Shown here piece by piece: positions 52,691-63,034 of a stretch of DNA of 64,000 nt (position 1 is its first letter; each line of letters begins with the position of its first letter). Source of the stretch: Marsupella aquatica (taxonomy: Eukaryota; Marchantiophyta). The position numbers and the translations under genes are program-made. Where the stretch lies: positions 1-64,000 of the forward strand of contig OZ316900.1 in assembly GCA_973895155.1 (NCBI GenBank), written 5' to 3'. The notes below the pieces were generated by a model, which made no database searches, was not told the DNA's origin, and was given only the letters and a program-made list of their open reading frames with translations.

Positions 52691-55054
52691 GTGCGCCTCG
52701 CCGGAGCGCGTTTGGATCAGCGAAGGTTAACAGATTATCGCACGGCCTTAGCCCTAACCTGTAGCGGGAACAGACCGCAGGGAACCATAGCATGGGTTTC
52801 AGTCGAATCTCGTCGCACGGTGTTCACGAGTGCTTCAGAGTCAAGCGTTACTCCCTCCAACGAAGGAGGCCCAGAGGAAGGCACTAAGGGCCAACTAAAC
52901 CCTTTGTGCAAACAACCCCATGGGGGAAACTGCAGGAAGCAGGAAAAGTCGCTCACTAACCTAAACGACGAGCAAACAACCAAACGTGAAAGCAAGGGAT
53001 CACCCCAATGGACCCCGAAAAGGTTAGCACCTAGGTGCCAAACCCCGGAGGACCAAGGTATATCCAAAAATGTAATGGGTGACAGATCAGTCATAAGTAC
53101 TCCGAGGGATACACTGGGCAAACCAAGTTGCGTATACGACGATGCCCGTAATGTGAAAGACTCTGAGGGAAGGACTGTAGATGGTAATGTGCCACCACAG
53201 AAAGGCGCGGAAAAAACTTTTTTATGTCAAACAGCCCGCAGGCACGTAGTGCGAAGACAGAGGGAGAGGGTCGACCAACAGGAGAGGACGGGAAATCGGA
53301 GACTGGGAAAAGCTGAAATATTTTTTTTTGGGAGTGTAGCGGAACCGGCGGAAGCAACTACTAAAACTAAGGCCAATAGAGGTGAGTTTAGACCAGTGAC
53401 GCCTCCCGCGCTCGGTCGCGTCTTCTATGAAGACATTTACAATATAGACAACCTTAGGGCTGGCTATAAAAGGCTAAAAGGAAATGTAGCCCCGGGAATC
53501 GACGGTAGAACTAAAGCGGACATGACCGACAAGGCCCTTGAAGAACTATCCAAAGAGTTGAGAAGGCAGGCATATGCCCCAAAACCCGCCAAACGGATAA
53601 TGATTCCTAAACCAGATGGCGGCAGTAGGCCCCTTTCTATTGCTTCGACGGTCGACAAAGTTGTGCAATCCACTTTAAAAGGACTCATGGAACCGCACTT
53701 TGAGTCGCTTTTCAGAGACTCAAGCCACGGGTTCCGCCCTGGGAGAAGCTGTCACGAAGCCCTGCGAACCCTACGTTACTCGTGGACGGCACCGACTTGG
53801 CTTGTACAAATTGATATTAAGAAAGACTTTGACAAGATTCATCACGACCTGCTTATTAAGGAGATGGGATCAGTACTGCGATCTAAAGCACTACAGGATC
53901 TTATGCGAAAGCTACTTAACGCAGGATACATAGATGTATATAACCTTACGGATCGAGCGGGATACAACACAGAGGGCGTTCCGCAGGGCTCTATACTATC
54001 CCCGCTTTGTACCAATATCTTCCTACATAAGTTGGATTGCTACGTCGAAGACATACTCGTACCCAAATACAATGTAGCGAATATGCGCCTCGCGTCGGCA
54101 GAATATAGTAGGAAAAGGCTTGATATCCATTCAAAATACAAAGCCTTCTCCGAGTACTATACAGAATTGGGGCAGGCCATCAAAAACATCGAACACCTAG
54201 AATGGATGAACCGCGAGCAACAAAAGAAATATATTTTCGTAAAAAAAAAAGATTTTTTTGTAAATTTCTTCTTCTTCCGAAACCCTAAAGTTTCGTGCCC
54301 TTTGGGCCGAAAGACGCTTCCAGAAATGGCTGAGAAAGAAGGATTAGAAAGACTTAAGTACCTACGGTACGCGGATAACATAATTCTAGGTGTTATGGGC
54401 ACCAAACGAGATGCCCTAGATATTATAAAAGCCGTGCAAAACTTCCTGCAGGAAGAACTGGAGTTGGACATAAACGAACATAAAATCTTACACGCAAAGT
54501 CCGGGATGGCCAAATACTTGGGCGCATTAGTAATATATTACGGCACCCGAAGTGTGGAAATCTCAAGCACTGGCAAGATATCCGGTGTCAACCAAGTAAG
54601 ACTCCGATCTCGTCCACAACTAATTGCTCCCATAACGGACTTAATAACCAAAGCCTTGGAACTTGGATACGCGAGAAAAAACGCCAAGGGCTTAGCTCGG
54701 GCAACCTCCAATCCACGATTGGCTTCCTCGGAGGACAAACACATTGTTACCCACTTCTCATCGGTGATACGCGGCATTGTTAACTACTATTCATTCGTGA
54801 ACAAGCGCTCTTCCCTGTGGAAAGTTGTGTCCATCTATAAGAAGTCCTGCGCGCTAACCTTGGCCAGAAAACACGGCTTACGGTCAGCCAGGGCTGCTTT
54901 ACCCAAATTTGGTCCGAACCTGCGGATCACAGAAAAAGGCAAGGAGGTTGCGTCACTATACTACCCCACCTCTCCAAAAACTACGGGGAAATTCCATGCT
55001 ACTAGGTTCAGTCAGGTTACTATACTCGAGGAAGCATATTATGGAGTCAGGTGA
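52691..55054 (+). CDS. Intron maturase / reverse transcriptase of atp9i87
   Basis: The protein should bind and help splice its host intron. It has no start of its own and reads in frame from atp9 exon 1. The RT domain begins near 53415 ([20 protein letters not shown]), then [65 protein letters not shown] (first catalytic Asp) and [17 protein letters not shown] motif 5 reads RYADNIILG, so the second Asp of YADD is Asn (AAC at 54377-54379). Domain X follows ([27 protein letters not shown]). No HNH endonuclease is present. About 40 low-complexity residues ([27 protein letters not shown], 54220-54345) interrupt it between RT4 and RT5 and match the dispersed repeats. Confidence 0.9.
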
Positions 55055-55432
55055 CTACTATATTCGAGGAACCCCGTGATGGAGTGGCGTGGATGGAGCG
55101 GGCACCTACTCACTCACAACGATAGGCTCTTCTATCTATCCAGCGCCTCCTCCGACAATAAAAAATCTGTTTAGGTCCTCCGCTGGTCGAGTGTCTCGCT
55201 CTGGTCGACCTTACCTCTCTGGTCTTCGCGCCTCTCCTCTCTTTCCTCTAGCACTCGTGCATGGAAATCTACGAGCCATTTCCAGTCTGCGAACCCCTCC
55301 TTATCAGCTAGGCTAGTTTAAATTTTTTTTCCTTCGTATCACTCGGGACGACTTTTTCGAAATATCCCGGTCTCGGCGCTCTTGCTGGGGCAACCATAGC
55401 CAAATTGAGAAAGCGGATCACGCTATGCCTAC

Positions 55433-55476
55433 AATGACTTAGTTAGGAGGAGGTAATGACTTAGTTAGGAGGAGGT
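55433..55476 (+). repeat. Perfect 22-bp tandem duplication in atp9i87
   Basis: Units 55433-55454 and 55455-55476 are identical (AATGACTTAGTTAGGAGGAG plus GT). They lie ~100 nt before domain V. Confidence 0.92.
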
Positions 55477-55643
55477 GCAGGGGGGTAGTCGCGGGCGGCG
55501 GCGCCCCCCCCCCCCCGTCTAAGGAGGGCTAGTAGCGCTTATACGGCCAAGCTACAGAAGCTGTAGAAATTGCCATGGACGAGCCACATGCGGGGAAACT
55601 CGCACGTGTGGTTCTGACCGGGGGGTAAGAACCCTATCGGTAT

Positions 55644-55781
55644 TCTTTGATTCATTCTGTTGCGCGAAATCCATCATTGGCTAAGCAATTATTTGGTTAT
55701 GCTATTTCAGGTTTTGCTCCAACTGAAGCTATTGCTTTGTTTGCCTTAATGATGGCATTTTCAATATTATTCGTCTTTCAA
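55644..55781 (+). CDS. atp9: ATP synthase F0 subunit 9 (c), exon 2
   Basis: This exon encodes [20 protein letters not shown], then [20 protein letters not shown] and ILFVF, the second helix with the proton-carrying glutamate in PTEAIALFA. The expected stop codon is CAA at 55779-55781, so I infer C-to-U editing to UAA. Without it the frame runs on to 55940. S and P codons ([15 protein letters not shown]) stand where the family has L and are also editing sites. The total is 75 codons, as expected. Confidence 0.95.
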
Positions 55782-55834
55782 TGTGCTGCAAATATTTCTT
55801 CTTTTCTTTCTGATTCCCTAAAACGAGCACCTCA

Positions 55835-55863
55835 GGGCTCGAACGTTTCGTACGTTCGAGCCC
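55835..55863 (+). terminator. Stem-loop downstream of atp9
   Basis: GGGCTCGAACGT (55835-55846) and ACGTTCGAGCCC (55852-55863) form a perfect 12-bp stem with a 5-nt loop, 53 bp after the atp9 stop. Stem-loops at this position commonly define or protect mRNA 3' ends in plant mitochondria. The role here is inferred. Confidence 0.55.
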
Positions 55864-56338
55864 TTCCCTCGCCGCGCGCGCGTGAAAGAGCTAAAGAAAG
55901 AGAAACAAGGGGTATTTATTTGACCTTTGCATCCGCTTAGACAATAGGGCCCCCAGGCTTCAGCTCGCGGCACCTAGAAGGCTTTGACTTACCACCCCGG
56001 TCGGGGAGCGAGAAACGTAAAAGGAAATAAATCTTTTTTACATATATTTTTATGCTTACTTTTACAGGGTTCAAGGGAGATTTCATTTGGCTTGTCGAAC
56101 CCGTAAAGCCAAGGAAATCTACAAGCCATTTCCGGCCGAAGGCCGGAAATGGCTTGTAGATTCTTCGGACGGACTCGACGGGGGGAGGCACGTAGTGCGA
56201 AAACCTGAAGGATAGGTGCATAGCACTCGACCAGACGATTGGAGGAGCGGGGCGCCTCTTTTTCGTTTGGTTTTCTACTCTACATAGCGCCGCGAGTGGG
56301 CGGCTTAATTTGCTATGTTAGTGAGCATAGCGAATCCA
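55864..56338. other. Spacer with a long perfect hairpin
   Basis: GC-rich modules and the 22-bp-arm hairpin at 56116-56162. No gene is seen. Confidence 0.5.
56116..56162. repeat. Perfect 22-bp inverted repeat, dispersed module A as a palindrome
   Basis: Arm AATCTACAAGCCATTTCCGG plus CC (56116-56137) pairs with 56141-56162 around GAA. The arm is the consensus core of the module found singly inside ccmFC, ccmFN, introns and spacers, so this copy looks like the full-length head-to-head form. Confidence 0.9.
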
Positions 56339-56412
56339 GGGCTTATAGTTTAATTGGTTCAAACGCACCGCTCATAACGGTGATATTGTAGGTTCGAGTC
56401 CTACTAAGCCCA
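56339..56412 (+). tRNA. trnI: tRNA-Ile(CAU, lysidine-modified)
   Basis: A 74-nt cloverleaf with acceptor GGGCTTA/TAAGCCC, anticodon CAT in GCTCATAAC, T-arm GTAGGTTCGAGTCCTAC and discriminator A. The body matches plant mitochondrial trnI(CAU) (GGGCTTATAGTTTAATTGG), not trnM. Confidence 0.92.
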
Positions 56413-57224
56413 TATTCCATAAGACCAGAGTAATGACCGTTGGGCTGAAGGACGGTACAAGGATGCATATTACATTTCGCGCTAGATTGACATAATAGTA
56501 GATCCATTACGAACCACCCGCGGCGGCTTGGCAGCTGGGTGATGTGTTGAAGTTGATTCCGAACTTTGCTATAATATTGTTTTTGGGAGAAGCGAATGAA
56601 GGCCGTAGGGGGGAGGGAGGAAAGAAACGGGAAAAGCGCATGGCGCTGCGACCACCGAGAGGCTGGAGGCCTGCGTCGTACAGTAATTGTCCACACAGCA
56701 CTAAAAAAAATATATATCTCTTTCTCCCATTCTCTCAAAAACTGGAAAAGGGCCCCGCCTGTCAAACGTAACGAAGTAAAAAAACTGACAAAAAGGAAGA
56801 ACTGATGAGAAAATAGAGAAACTGACGGGACACTAGCCGAAATGGCTGAGGAAGAACTGCATTACGAAGAACCCTCTCAGCCGGCGAAGTGCGCGGAAAT
56901 CTACAAGCCATTTCTGGTCCCCGGCTCCTCGTCCGGACCCAGTTCTAAGCTATCTCTCGACCACTTTGATTGGTAAAGCGGTCAACAGATAGCTGTGACC
57001 AAATATCTGATGGTGGCTCTCCCCACTTCGTTCTCTCGCTTATCCTAGTTTTTCTGTTTCCCAGTTCCAAAATATGGGAAGAAAAAAATATATCTATTGT
57101 TTTATCTATCGCTACGCGGTGGATGAATCGCTATACGCTCTGTTCATGGCTCGCATTCCAGGTCAGAATTTTTTTTCACTGTTGTCCAATTAAGGAATTG
57201 AGATTATCATAATGAAGAATCTAC
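56413..57224. other. trnI-trnK spacer
   Basis: It contains module A at 56895-56918, an AT core at about 56704-56718 and GC-rich tracts. No gene is recognised. Confidence 0.45.
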
Positions 57225-57297
57225 GGGTGTATAGCTCAGTTGGTAGAGCAATAGGCTTTTAACTTGAAGGTCGCAGGTTCGAGTCCTGCTATACCCA
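57225..57297 (+). tRNA. trnK: tRNA-Lys(UUU)
   Basis: A 73-nt cloverleaf with acceptor GGGTGTA/TATACCC, anticodon TTT in GCTTTTAAC, T-arm GCAGGTTCGAGTCCTGC and discriminator A. Confidence 0.95.
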
Positions 57298-57990
57298 AAC
57301 TTTGGATCTAGTAATTCCGGCAGTTCGTATACGCGTCCAAAGATCACTTAGCGGAGGGATCATTACGAGCCATTGCGCTAAGCCTAACAGGCGAAAATTC
57401 GATATATATATAAAGAATGGGAAAAGACCAAGCGTGTTTCCGGGCTCAGAGAAGGAAAAATGTATTATTCTCTTCTCTCCATCCCTGTTTAACCATGCGA
57501 GCATAACCAAGTTGAGCAAAGCACGCACTTTGTAATGGCATTATAAAAATTTTTCTACGATCGTAACTTCGTGACTCAACTTGCATGAGCTGAACGTTAG
57601 GGCGCAGCTAAACCTTCGTGGATGGCTGCTGGGGTCGGGCACCCCTACTACGAAAGCAGCGTTGCATGAAAAGAATCATTATAGGCTCCGGCCGCGGGGT
57701 TGTGAGACAAAAGTTATCGTCCCTGCGGGCAGATACCGTAAAGTTTCAGGTCCGGAGAGATACTCTACGAAATATTTCTTCGTTTGACATTTTCCACCCA
57801 TAGGTGCGACGCTTCTATAAATGGCTGAGAAAGAAGGCGCGTAGCAGAAAAAATCTAGATTTTTCTACCCTTCTCCCATATTGGGTCGAGCATTATGTGG
57901 CTAAAATAGTTTTTTTTAACTACGCTTTTATCTTCCACATTTTCTTATCATTCGAGGCCTAGTGATTGATTGCATAACTTCAGGGGGTTG
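57298..57990. other. trnK-trnL spacer
   Basis: No gene is recognised. A fragment AAATGGCTGAGAAAGAAGGC at 57821-57840 also occurs in the atp9 maturase insertion (54326-54344) and belongs to the dispersed family. Confidence 0.45.
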
Positions 57991-58075
57991 GCGGATATGA
58001 TGGAATTGGTAGACATGCCAGGTTTAGGTTCTGGTGACCACAATGTTCGTGGGGGTTCGAGTCCCTCTATCCGTA
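57991..58075 (+). tRNA. trnL: tRNA-Leu(UAG)
   Basis: An 85-nt class II tRNA with acceptor GCGGATA/TATCCGT (terminal G-U), anticodon TAG in GTTTAGGTT, a long variable arm, T-arm GGGGGTTCGAGTCCCTC and discriminator A. Confidence 0.93.
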
Positions 58076-58541
58076 TGAGTTGAAATTGGTTCAATCGATT
58101 TTTGTACCGCGGGAAAGGAAAATATTTTGTTTGGGTAAATCAGTTTTTTTGCCCGACAGGCCCCCTGGGGAAACTGTCGGACAGTCGCGGGCCCTTGTCA
58201 GACAGTATTTCGGTTCCGTGGTGTCCGACGAGACAAAGTCCGGGGGGGGGCGGTCAGACAAAAAAGTCCAAGTCCTATACCTTTTGTTTTTTCCCGCATC
58301 GCGTGCCTGCGGGCAGATACTTTTAAGTTTTTGCGCCTTCTTCTTTTTCGTAGAGCGGTCTCCTTTGGACTCTTCCTTTGGGCCCGCCGGAGGGCCGAAG
58401 GCTAGAAATGGCTTGACGATTTCCGCCCACGACAGAGGTGGCTCCTCGACCCTCTCCTTATAGGTCGAGTGCTCGAGGGGCCATAGGTTTCGGGAAAACG
58501 CATTGAAGAGAATGCAGTTGATTGATTCGTTAACATACCCA
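58076..58541. other. Spacer with modules A and B
   Basis: Module B copy 3 lies at 58194-58242 and module A at 58392-58432. The latter is repeated almost exactly at 58796-58836, on the other side of trnS. No gene is seen. Confidence 0.55.
58194..58242 (+). repeat. Dispersed module B, copy 3 (spacer)
   Basis: It matches 37841-37892 and the copy inside ccmFC: GTCAGACAGTATTTCGGTTC followed by CGTGGTGTCCGACGAGACAA and AGTCC. The left inverted-repeat arm has one change (GTCAGACA against GTCGGACA). Confidence 0.8.
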
Positions 58542-58625
58542 CGGATGGAGAGGGATTCGAACCCCCGGTATTCTCGATACTTCGGTTTTCAAGACCGACT
58601 CTTTCAACCGCTCAGACATCCATCC
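58542..58625 (-). tRNA. trnS: tRNA-Ser(UGA)
   Basis: An 84-nt class II tRNA with acceptor GGATGGA/TCCATCC, anticodon TGA in TCTTGAAAA, a long variable arm, T-arm GGGGGTTCGAATCCCTC and discriminator G. Confidence 0.94.
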
Positions 58626-59431
58626 CTTTCGTAATAAGCTCTTGAGCTTGAAGCAAACAATAAGAAACCTAATATTCAATTACTATGTAAATTAAAGTTC
58701 AGAGAATACACGAAAATTTTTGTTTTGTTTGGCTAGACTCGTAGAGCTCGACCCGAACTCGAAGGGGCCAAAGCACGGAGTACGCGACCCGAGTGGGCCC
58801 GAAGGCTAGAAATGGCTTGACGATTTCTGCCCACGAGCACCAGAAGGATAGGTCTTGGCTAAAACGTTCAAGCCAGAGTCGGAGTATCCCGGCGGGCTAT
58901 TCTGTATTCCACGGGGCTTCGCGTAAGTAATTAACTAAACATGGCCGTTCAAAATCTGCAGGAGCTGCTGCCGGAGGAGGATAAAATCTATAGATTTTGT
59001 GTGCCCTCTACCGAGGAATGAACAACACGCGTCAGCAGCCCGGAGCTTTATTGGTTCCATTAGCATGGGGGGTGTAGCCGATCGAAGAGCGAGAATAAGC
59101 TAGTCAGTGAGAATAGCTCTACTTTCTACTAGTAGCTAGATTTGTCCCTAAGCCTCTCGCATAACAGCTTTATGCTCTGTGCTTTGCTCACTCTGCGGGC
59201 TTGCTCCTTTTCATTAAAGCTTCCCCCTACAGGCCATAGAAGCATGCCGCAGGAAATAAAAATATCTTTTTCGCCCATACAGATATGCTACTCGTTCAGC
59301 TAGCTTCCAGTCTCTAGTCACTGTGTTCAACGAGCTTCGCGATACAAAATAACCTCATTTCGCGAATCAAACAAGTGTTGATCATAAATCATCGGCGATA
59401 ATGATGGTAAAATTCTATTTTTTGTCTCAAT
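58626..59431. other. trnS-trnG spacer
   Basis: Module A second copy at 58796-58836 (41 bp shared with 58392-58432). No gene is recognised. Confidence 0.45.
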
Positions 59432-59502
59432 GCGGATATAGATTAAAGGTAAATTATCTGCCTTCCAAGCAGAGGATATGGGTTCGATTCCCGTTATCCG
59501 CA
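59432..59502 (+). tRNA. trnG: tRNA-Gly(UCC)
   Basis: A 71-nt cloverleaf with acceptor GCGGATA/TATCCGC, anticodon TCC in CTTCCAAG, T-arm TGGGTTCGATTCCCG and discriminator A. It is 29 bp upstream of rps4 on the same strand and probably shares its transcript. Confidence 0.93.
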
Positions 59503-59531
59503 ATGGCTAAAAAAAACGAATTAAACTTCAT

Positions 59532-60122
59532 ATGTTTGCATCAAGATTTAAAGTTTGTCGCCAAATTTTGGAAAATGTTTGGCAGACCAAAAAACTTACT
59601 CTGAAACAAAAATTACTTATTTCGGAGCTTAGGAGGAACAAAAAAAATAAAAAACAATCTGACTTTTCCGTACAATTACGAACTATGAAAAAGTTGTCCC
59701 TTTTTTATGGAAATTTACCGATAAGAAAGCTGCAAAGGGCTAAAACACGCACTTATATGGATAAAAAAAACAGTTTGCTATTCAATATAGAAAAAAGATT
59801 GGACGTTATTCTGGTTCGTCTTAATTATTGTTCAACTATGTTTCAAGCGAGGCAATTGATAAATCATCAAAATATTTGTGTCAATTATAAAAAGGTAAAT
59901 ATTCCTGGGTTTCAAGTATCCAACGGTGATCTAATATCTATTCAGGAAAATTATTTAGCTTTTTTCGAATCAAACATAAGACGAAATTTACAAACTAACC
60001 GAATAGGGAGAATGAAACCTAATCATTTAGAAGTTAATTATAAAACACTAAAAGCTGTGGTATTATACGAACCTCAACAAATACGATTTCCTTACAAAAT
60101 AGATCTAGACCTTCTTGCTTGA
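59532..60122 (+). CDS. rps4: Ribosomal protein S4
   Basis: S4 is a primary 16S/18S-rRNA binding protein that starts assembly of the small-subunit body. The 196-residue product begins MFASRFKVCRQILENVWQTK. It has FSVQLRTMKKLSLFYGNLPI and then the S4 RNA-binding domain: EKRLDVILVRLNYCSTMFQA, RQLINHQNICVNYKKVNIPG, DLISIQENY. It ends in PQQIRFPYKIDLDLL, a C-terminus typical of plant mitochondrial S4. It is full length and without an intron. Confidence 0.96.
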   Translation: MFASRFKVCRQILENVWQTKKLTLKQKLLISELRRNKKNKKQSDFSVQLRTMKKLSLFYGNLPIRKLQRAKTRTYMDKKNSLLFNIEKRLDVILVRLNYCSTMFQARQLINHQNICVNYKKVNIPGFQVSNGDLISIQENYLAFFESNIRRNLQTNRIGRMKPNHLEVNYKTLKAVVLYEPQQIRFPYKIDLDLLA

Positions 60123-63030
60123 TTAGAAGGAACGAAAAATTAATATTTTTGTTGCCTCGGCAATTTGTCAGTTTTTTTGTCTCTCCCGCCCTCCCTTCGA
60201 TGATAGTCCCCCTCCCGGGGCCCTCGTCGGCTCCTATCGTAGACTTGTACAGCTCATAGAATCCTGGGGGGGGAGGGTAGTAACTGAAGTGAGGCTAAAT
60301 GTTGTGGTCGAAAACCAGATGAATTATCATCTTGACGATCCGAGATGGGTGGTGGAATAATGCGTTATGACGAAAGAGTTGAAATATGTGATAGGAAGAA
60401 AATAATTTTTTGTTTTCTCCGAAGGGCCCAAAGGCTTTGGTTTTCCGAAAGAAGGGTCCTTTGTAATGGACCTGAAATGGCTTTTCCGCCAGCCGATACG
60501 GCCGGCTCGTAGATTCACGCCCACGGCGGGCGGCCCCCCATTAAATAAAAATTCCAACGCGTTTATTTCATTTCTTCCAAATAATGTCACTACTAAATTC
60601 ATTTATTAGTTGGTAGTGACACCCTCCCCATGCGCCGCCCTATCTATGGGTTTTTCATCATATACGTATCTTCTATTACCACGCTGTGCTTTCTCCATTC
60701 ATATATGCTTTTGTATATTACTATTATTATTCCATGAAATAATTGATTTACTACATTCGAGTGGTAAAGGCACCTCCTTCGGTGCCTTCCCGATGCGAGG
60801 GGCTTATTATAGCCTATGTTTGTTATTGGGGCTTTTGCTTTCCGCGAGGAAGTTGGTTATGCGCTCGCGGCTGCTGTATGTTTGCAGCTTACAGCCAAGA
60901 GCTCACTGGAACTGCGAACAGGATACGGCATGGCTCGCAGAAATCATCTGTGTACACTTGCAAATAAAATTCAGGATTCATATGCAGGCTGCTGGGGTGT
61001 AACCGGTTTTGAGATTTTGAGAAATATATTTATGAATCAAACCGGATTATACTCCGGTTTATCGACCGAAATTCATGTATTCAAATTTGAAGTCTTCTTC
61101 ACAAACCTTAATTTATAAAGATTTCGTTAGGGAGATTGTAACCAACGCATATTGTTATAGTATCGACAGGGTTAAATATTTTAATAGTAAATTTGATGAG
61201 GCCTATGATAGATAAGCCAACGGATTACAGTAAAGTAACTTGGAGGGATAGCGAAGCCGATCGGTGCAACGATAGACCCATGAAAAATATATTAGAAGTT
61301 TTTGGGGGTCTCGATTCAGAATATGTTCGGAATGATTTCAATAGTACTCCAAGTATGGTAAGTATTTCGTAGATTTTTCGACACACTCAGGGAGAATAAT
61401 GAATGTGTCAAGGGATTGAATGCTAAAGATAGAAAGAGGGTCAAAGATAGGAACCGAAGTTTTAATTTCATGTTCGGTAATAAGGTATTGTCTTACCAAC
61501 TATTGATAGTGAGCATTGATCCGGGAGTGAATCCGAATCATATTATTTCGATTGAAGGATTAATTCTACTTTTCTAACAGGTTGTATTTCAAGTATTTCA
61601 AAAAGTATGATATGACGGGAGTTCCACTTCATAATAGCTGCGAGATCATTACGGTTACCGTACCCAATCAGTAAAGTTCTCCTACCCCGGACTAAACCTA
61701 GTAGCCTCAATAACTCTTTCGTTGACATTCGAATAGTAGATTGGTTTTCAGTAAATTTTAATAGGAAGGTCCAGATTTTTTCTTTAAAGTGAAATGAGAA
61801 CCCAAGGTATGCCCGGGGGGAGGTTCGAGTGAAATGGATACGAACTTTATTATAACTAAAAGTCGTCAAACAATCGAATACAAGTTTATATTTTTAACTA
61901 TTAAAGAGTTTTTAGATAATAAACGTTCTTAGAGCGCTTGATCCTGATTTAAAAGGTTTGGCTCTAGTCTTTGATGAAAAGGTTATGTCAACTTCACTCA
62001 ACACCCAATTGTTATGTGTTTAAGGATACCCACGGGAGATTGGGTACAGGTTCATAGGAATACGTTAGACAATGTGATGGGGATACGAAGTTTGATGAAT
62101 AATAATGTATAAGGATCAGTTATCATATATAAGGGATGGAATATGAAAAAGAGGTTGGGTTTGCCTACAAAAAATTTTTCCATTGAATACACTGAAAGTT
62201 GCTTATAGAAAGGGTGAAAAAGCATCTACTTTTTCATTTACGGTAAAACAGATTGCCATAAAATTGTTAAATTCGTGAGTCAGGCATTCGAAATATCATT
62301 AGACCCGAATTTGGTACAAAGACGTTAGTATCGTAAAGATAAAGATTTGTGTAGTAATTCCACGGAGAGTACCGTATGAATGAAAACTTTGTATGGTCAT
62401 ATCCAGAGAGCTTTCTTAAGCTTATTTTGCACTTGGTATAATTATTCGGATAGTTTTTATGCAGAATTATGCCGTAATGTTAAGGTTTGGCTAGCCTTCA
62501 CTGGTTTTGTAAGGGGAGTCAGCTATATAAGCGTGAAGAACTTCCGTTATTTAAGGGTATATTATGCTTCTCATTCGTAGTCGTTACCGACCCCCTGGCC
62601 CGTCGTCAGAGTCCATGAGTGCTAGCTTTTCTTCTCGTACTGGTCATTAAATAAGTTAAAGGGTTTTTTGGTTAAAACACGTGCTAACCAAAGGCCCGTA
62701 GGGAATGTGATTTACAACTTCGCAAACTCGTAATCTGGTTGGTAACCACAGGGTCCTGTGGTTGGATTGTCTTCCTTTTATATACATCTTTATTTCATTT
62801 CCGTTATCATAAAAACGAAAAAACACTCAAATTTTTTCGTTTTGGGGCTGAAACCCAAGGATGAAGCATCATATAAAATGTATGGAAATATTTGTGCAAT
62901 TTTTTGTTCTTGGTGCCCCTTATTTTTAATTTTTTCCCAGTACGATGCCTAATTTAGTTGGTAATACGCAAGATGATTTATATTGTAAGTTTGTATAGGT
63001 TCAAATCCTATTTATGCGTAAATTAAATAA
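60123..63030. other. AT-rich stretch of broken reading frames
   Basis: No conserved gene is recognised. Frames that look protein-like are interrupted by stops: plus 60816-61118 (ANKIQDSYAGCWGVTGFEIL), plus 62380-62580 (GHIQRAFLSLFCTWYNYSDS), minus 61543-61869. 60300-60360 shares a segment with 39350-39400. At 62950-63020 there is a tRNA-like T-arm (ATAGGTTCAAATCCTAT) whose acceptor strands do not pair. The composition is more AT-rich and freer of GC modules than the rest of the window, as expected for a decayed foreign or plasmid-like insert, but that is speculation. Confidence 0.45.
61543..61869 (-). CDS. Hypothetical 108-residue ORF
   Basis: An uninterrupted minus-strand frame encoding a basic protein (FSYNKVRIHFTRTSPRAYLG, KELLRLLGLVRGRRTLLIGY, RNDLAAIMKWNSRHIILFEI). 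The composition is protein-like and longer than expected by chance in this AT-rich region. I recognise no domain. Confidence 0.3.
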   Translation of the reverse strand: MTTFSYNKVRIHFTRTSPRAYLGFSFHFKEKIWTFLLKFTENQSTIRMSTKELLRLLGLVRGRRTLLIGYGNRNDLAAIMKWNSRHIILFEILEIQPVRKVELILQSK

Positions 63031-63034
63031 TCAT

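Larger units (their letters stand above)
52691..55643 (+). other. Group II intron atp9i87
   Basis: A 2,953-nt intron from GTGCGCC at 52691 to GGTAT at 55643. Domain IV carries a maturase frame continuous with exon 1. Domain V is at 55581-55614 (GAGCCACATGCGGGG...GTGTGGTTC), 29 nt from the 3' splice site. The domain V stem has compensated changes (CCACA/TGTGG in place of CCGTA/TACGG). Between the maturase stop and domain V are dispersed repeat modules (55170-55300), a perfect 22-bp tandem duplication (55433-55476) and a poly-C tract at 55505-55516. Confidence 0.93.

Noticed and set aside
62945-63022. Possible tRNA just upstream of rrnS
   Set aside because: The D-arm-like TTTAGTTGGTAA and a good T-arm are present, but the acceptor strands do not pair and no anticodon stem forms, so it is at best a remnant.
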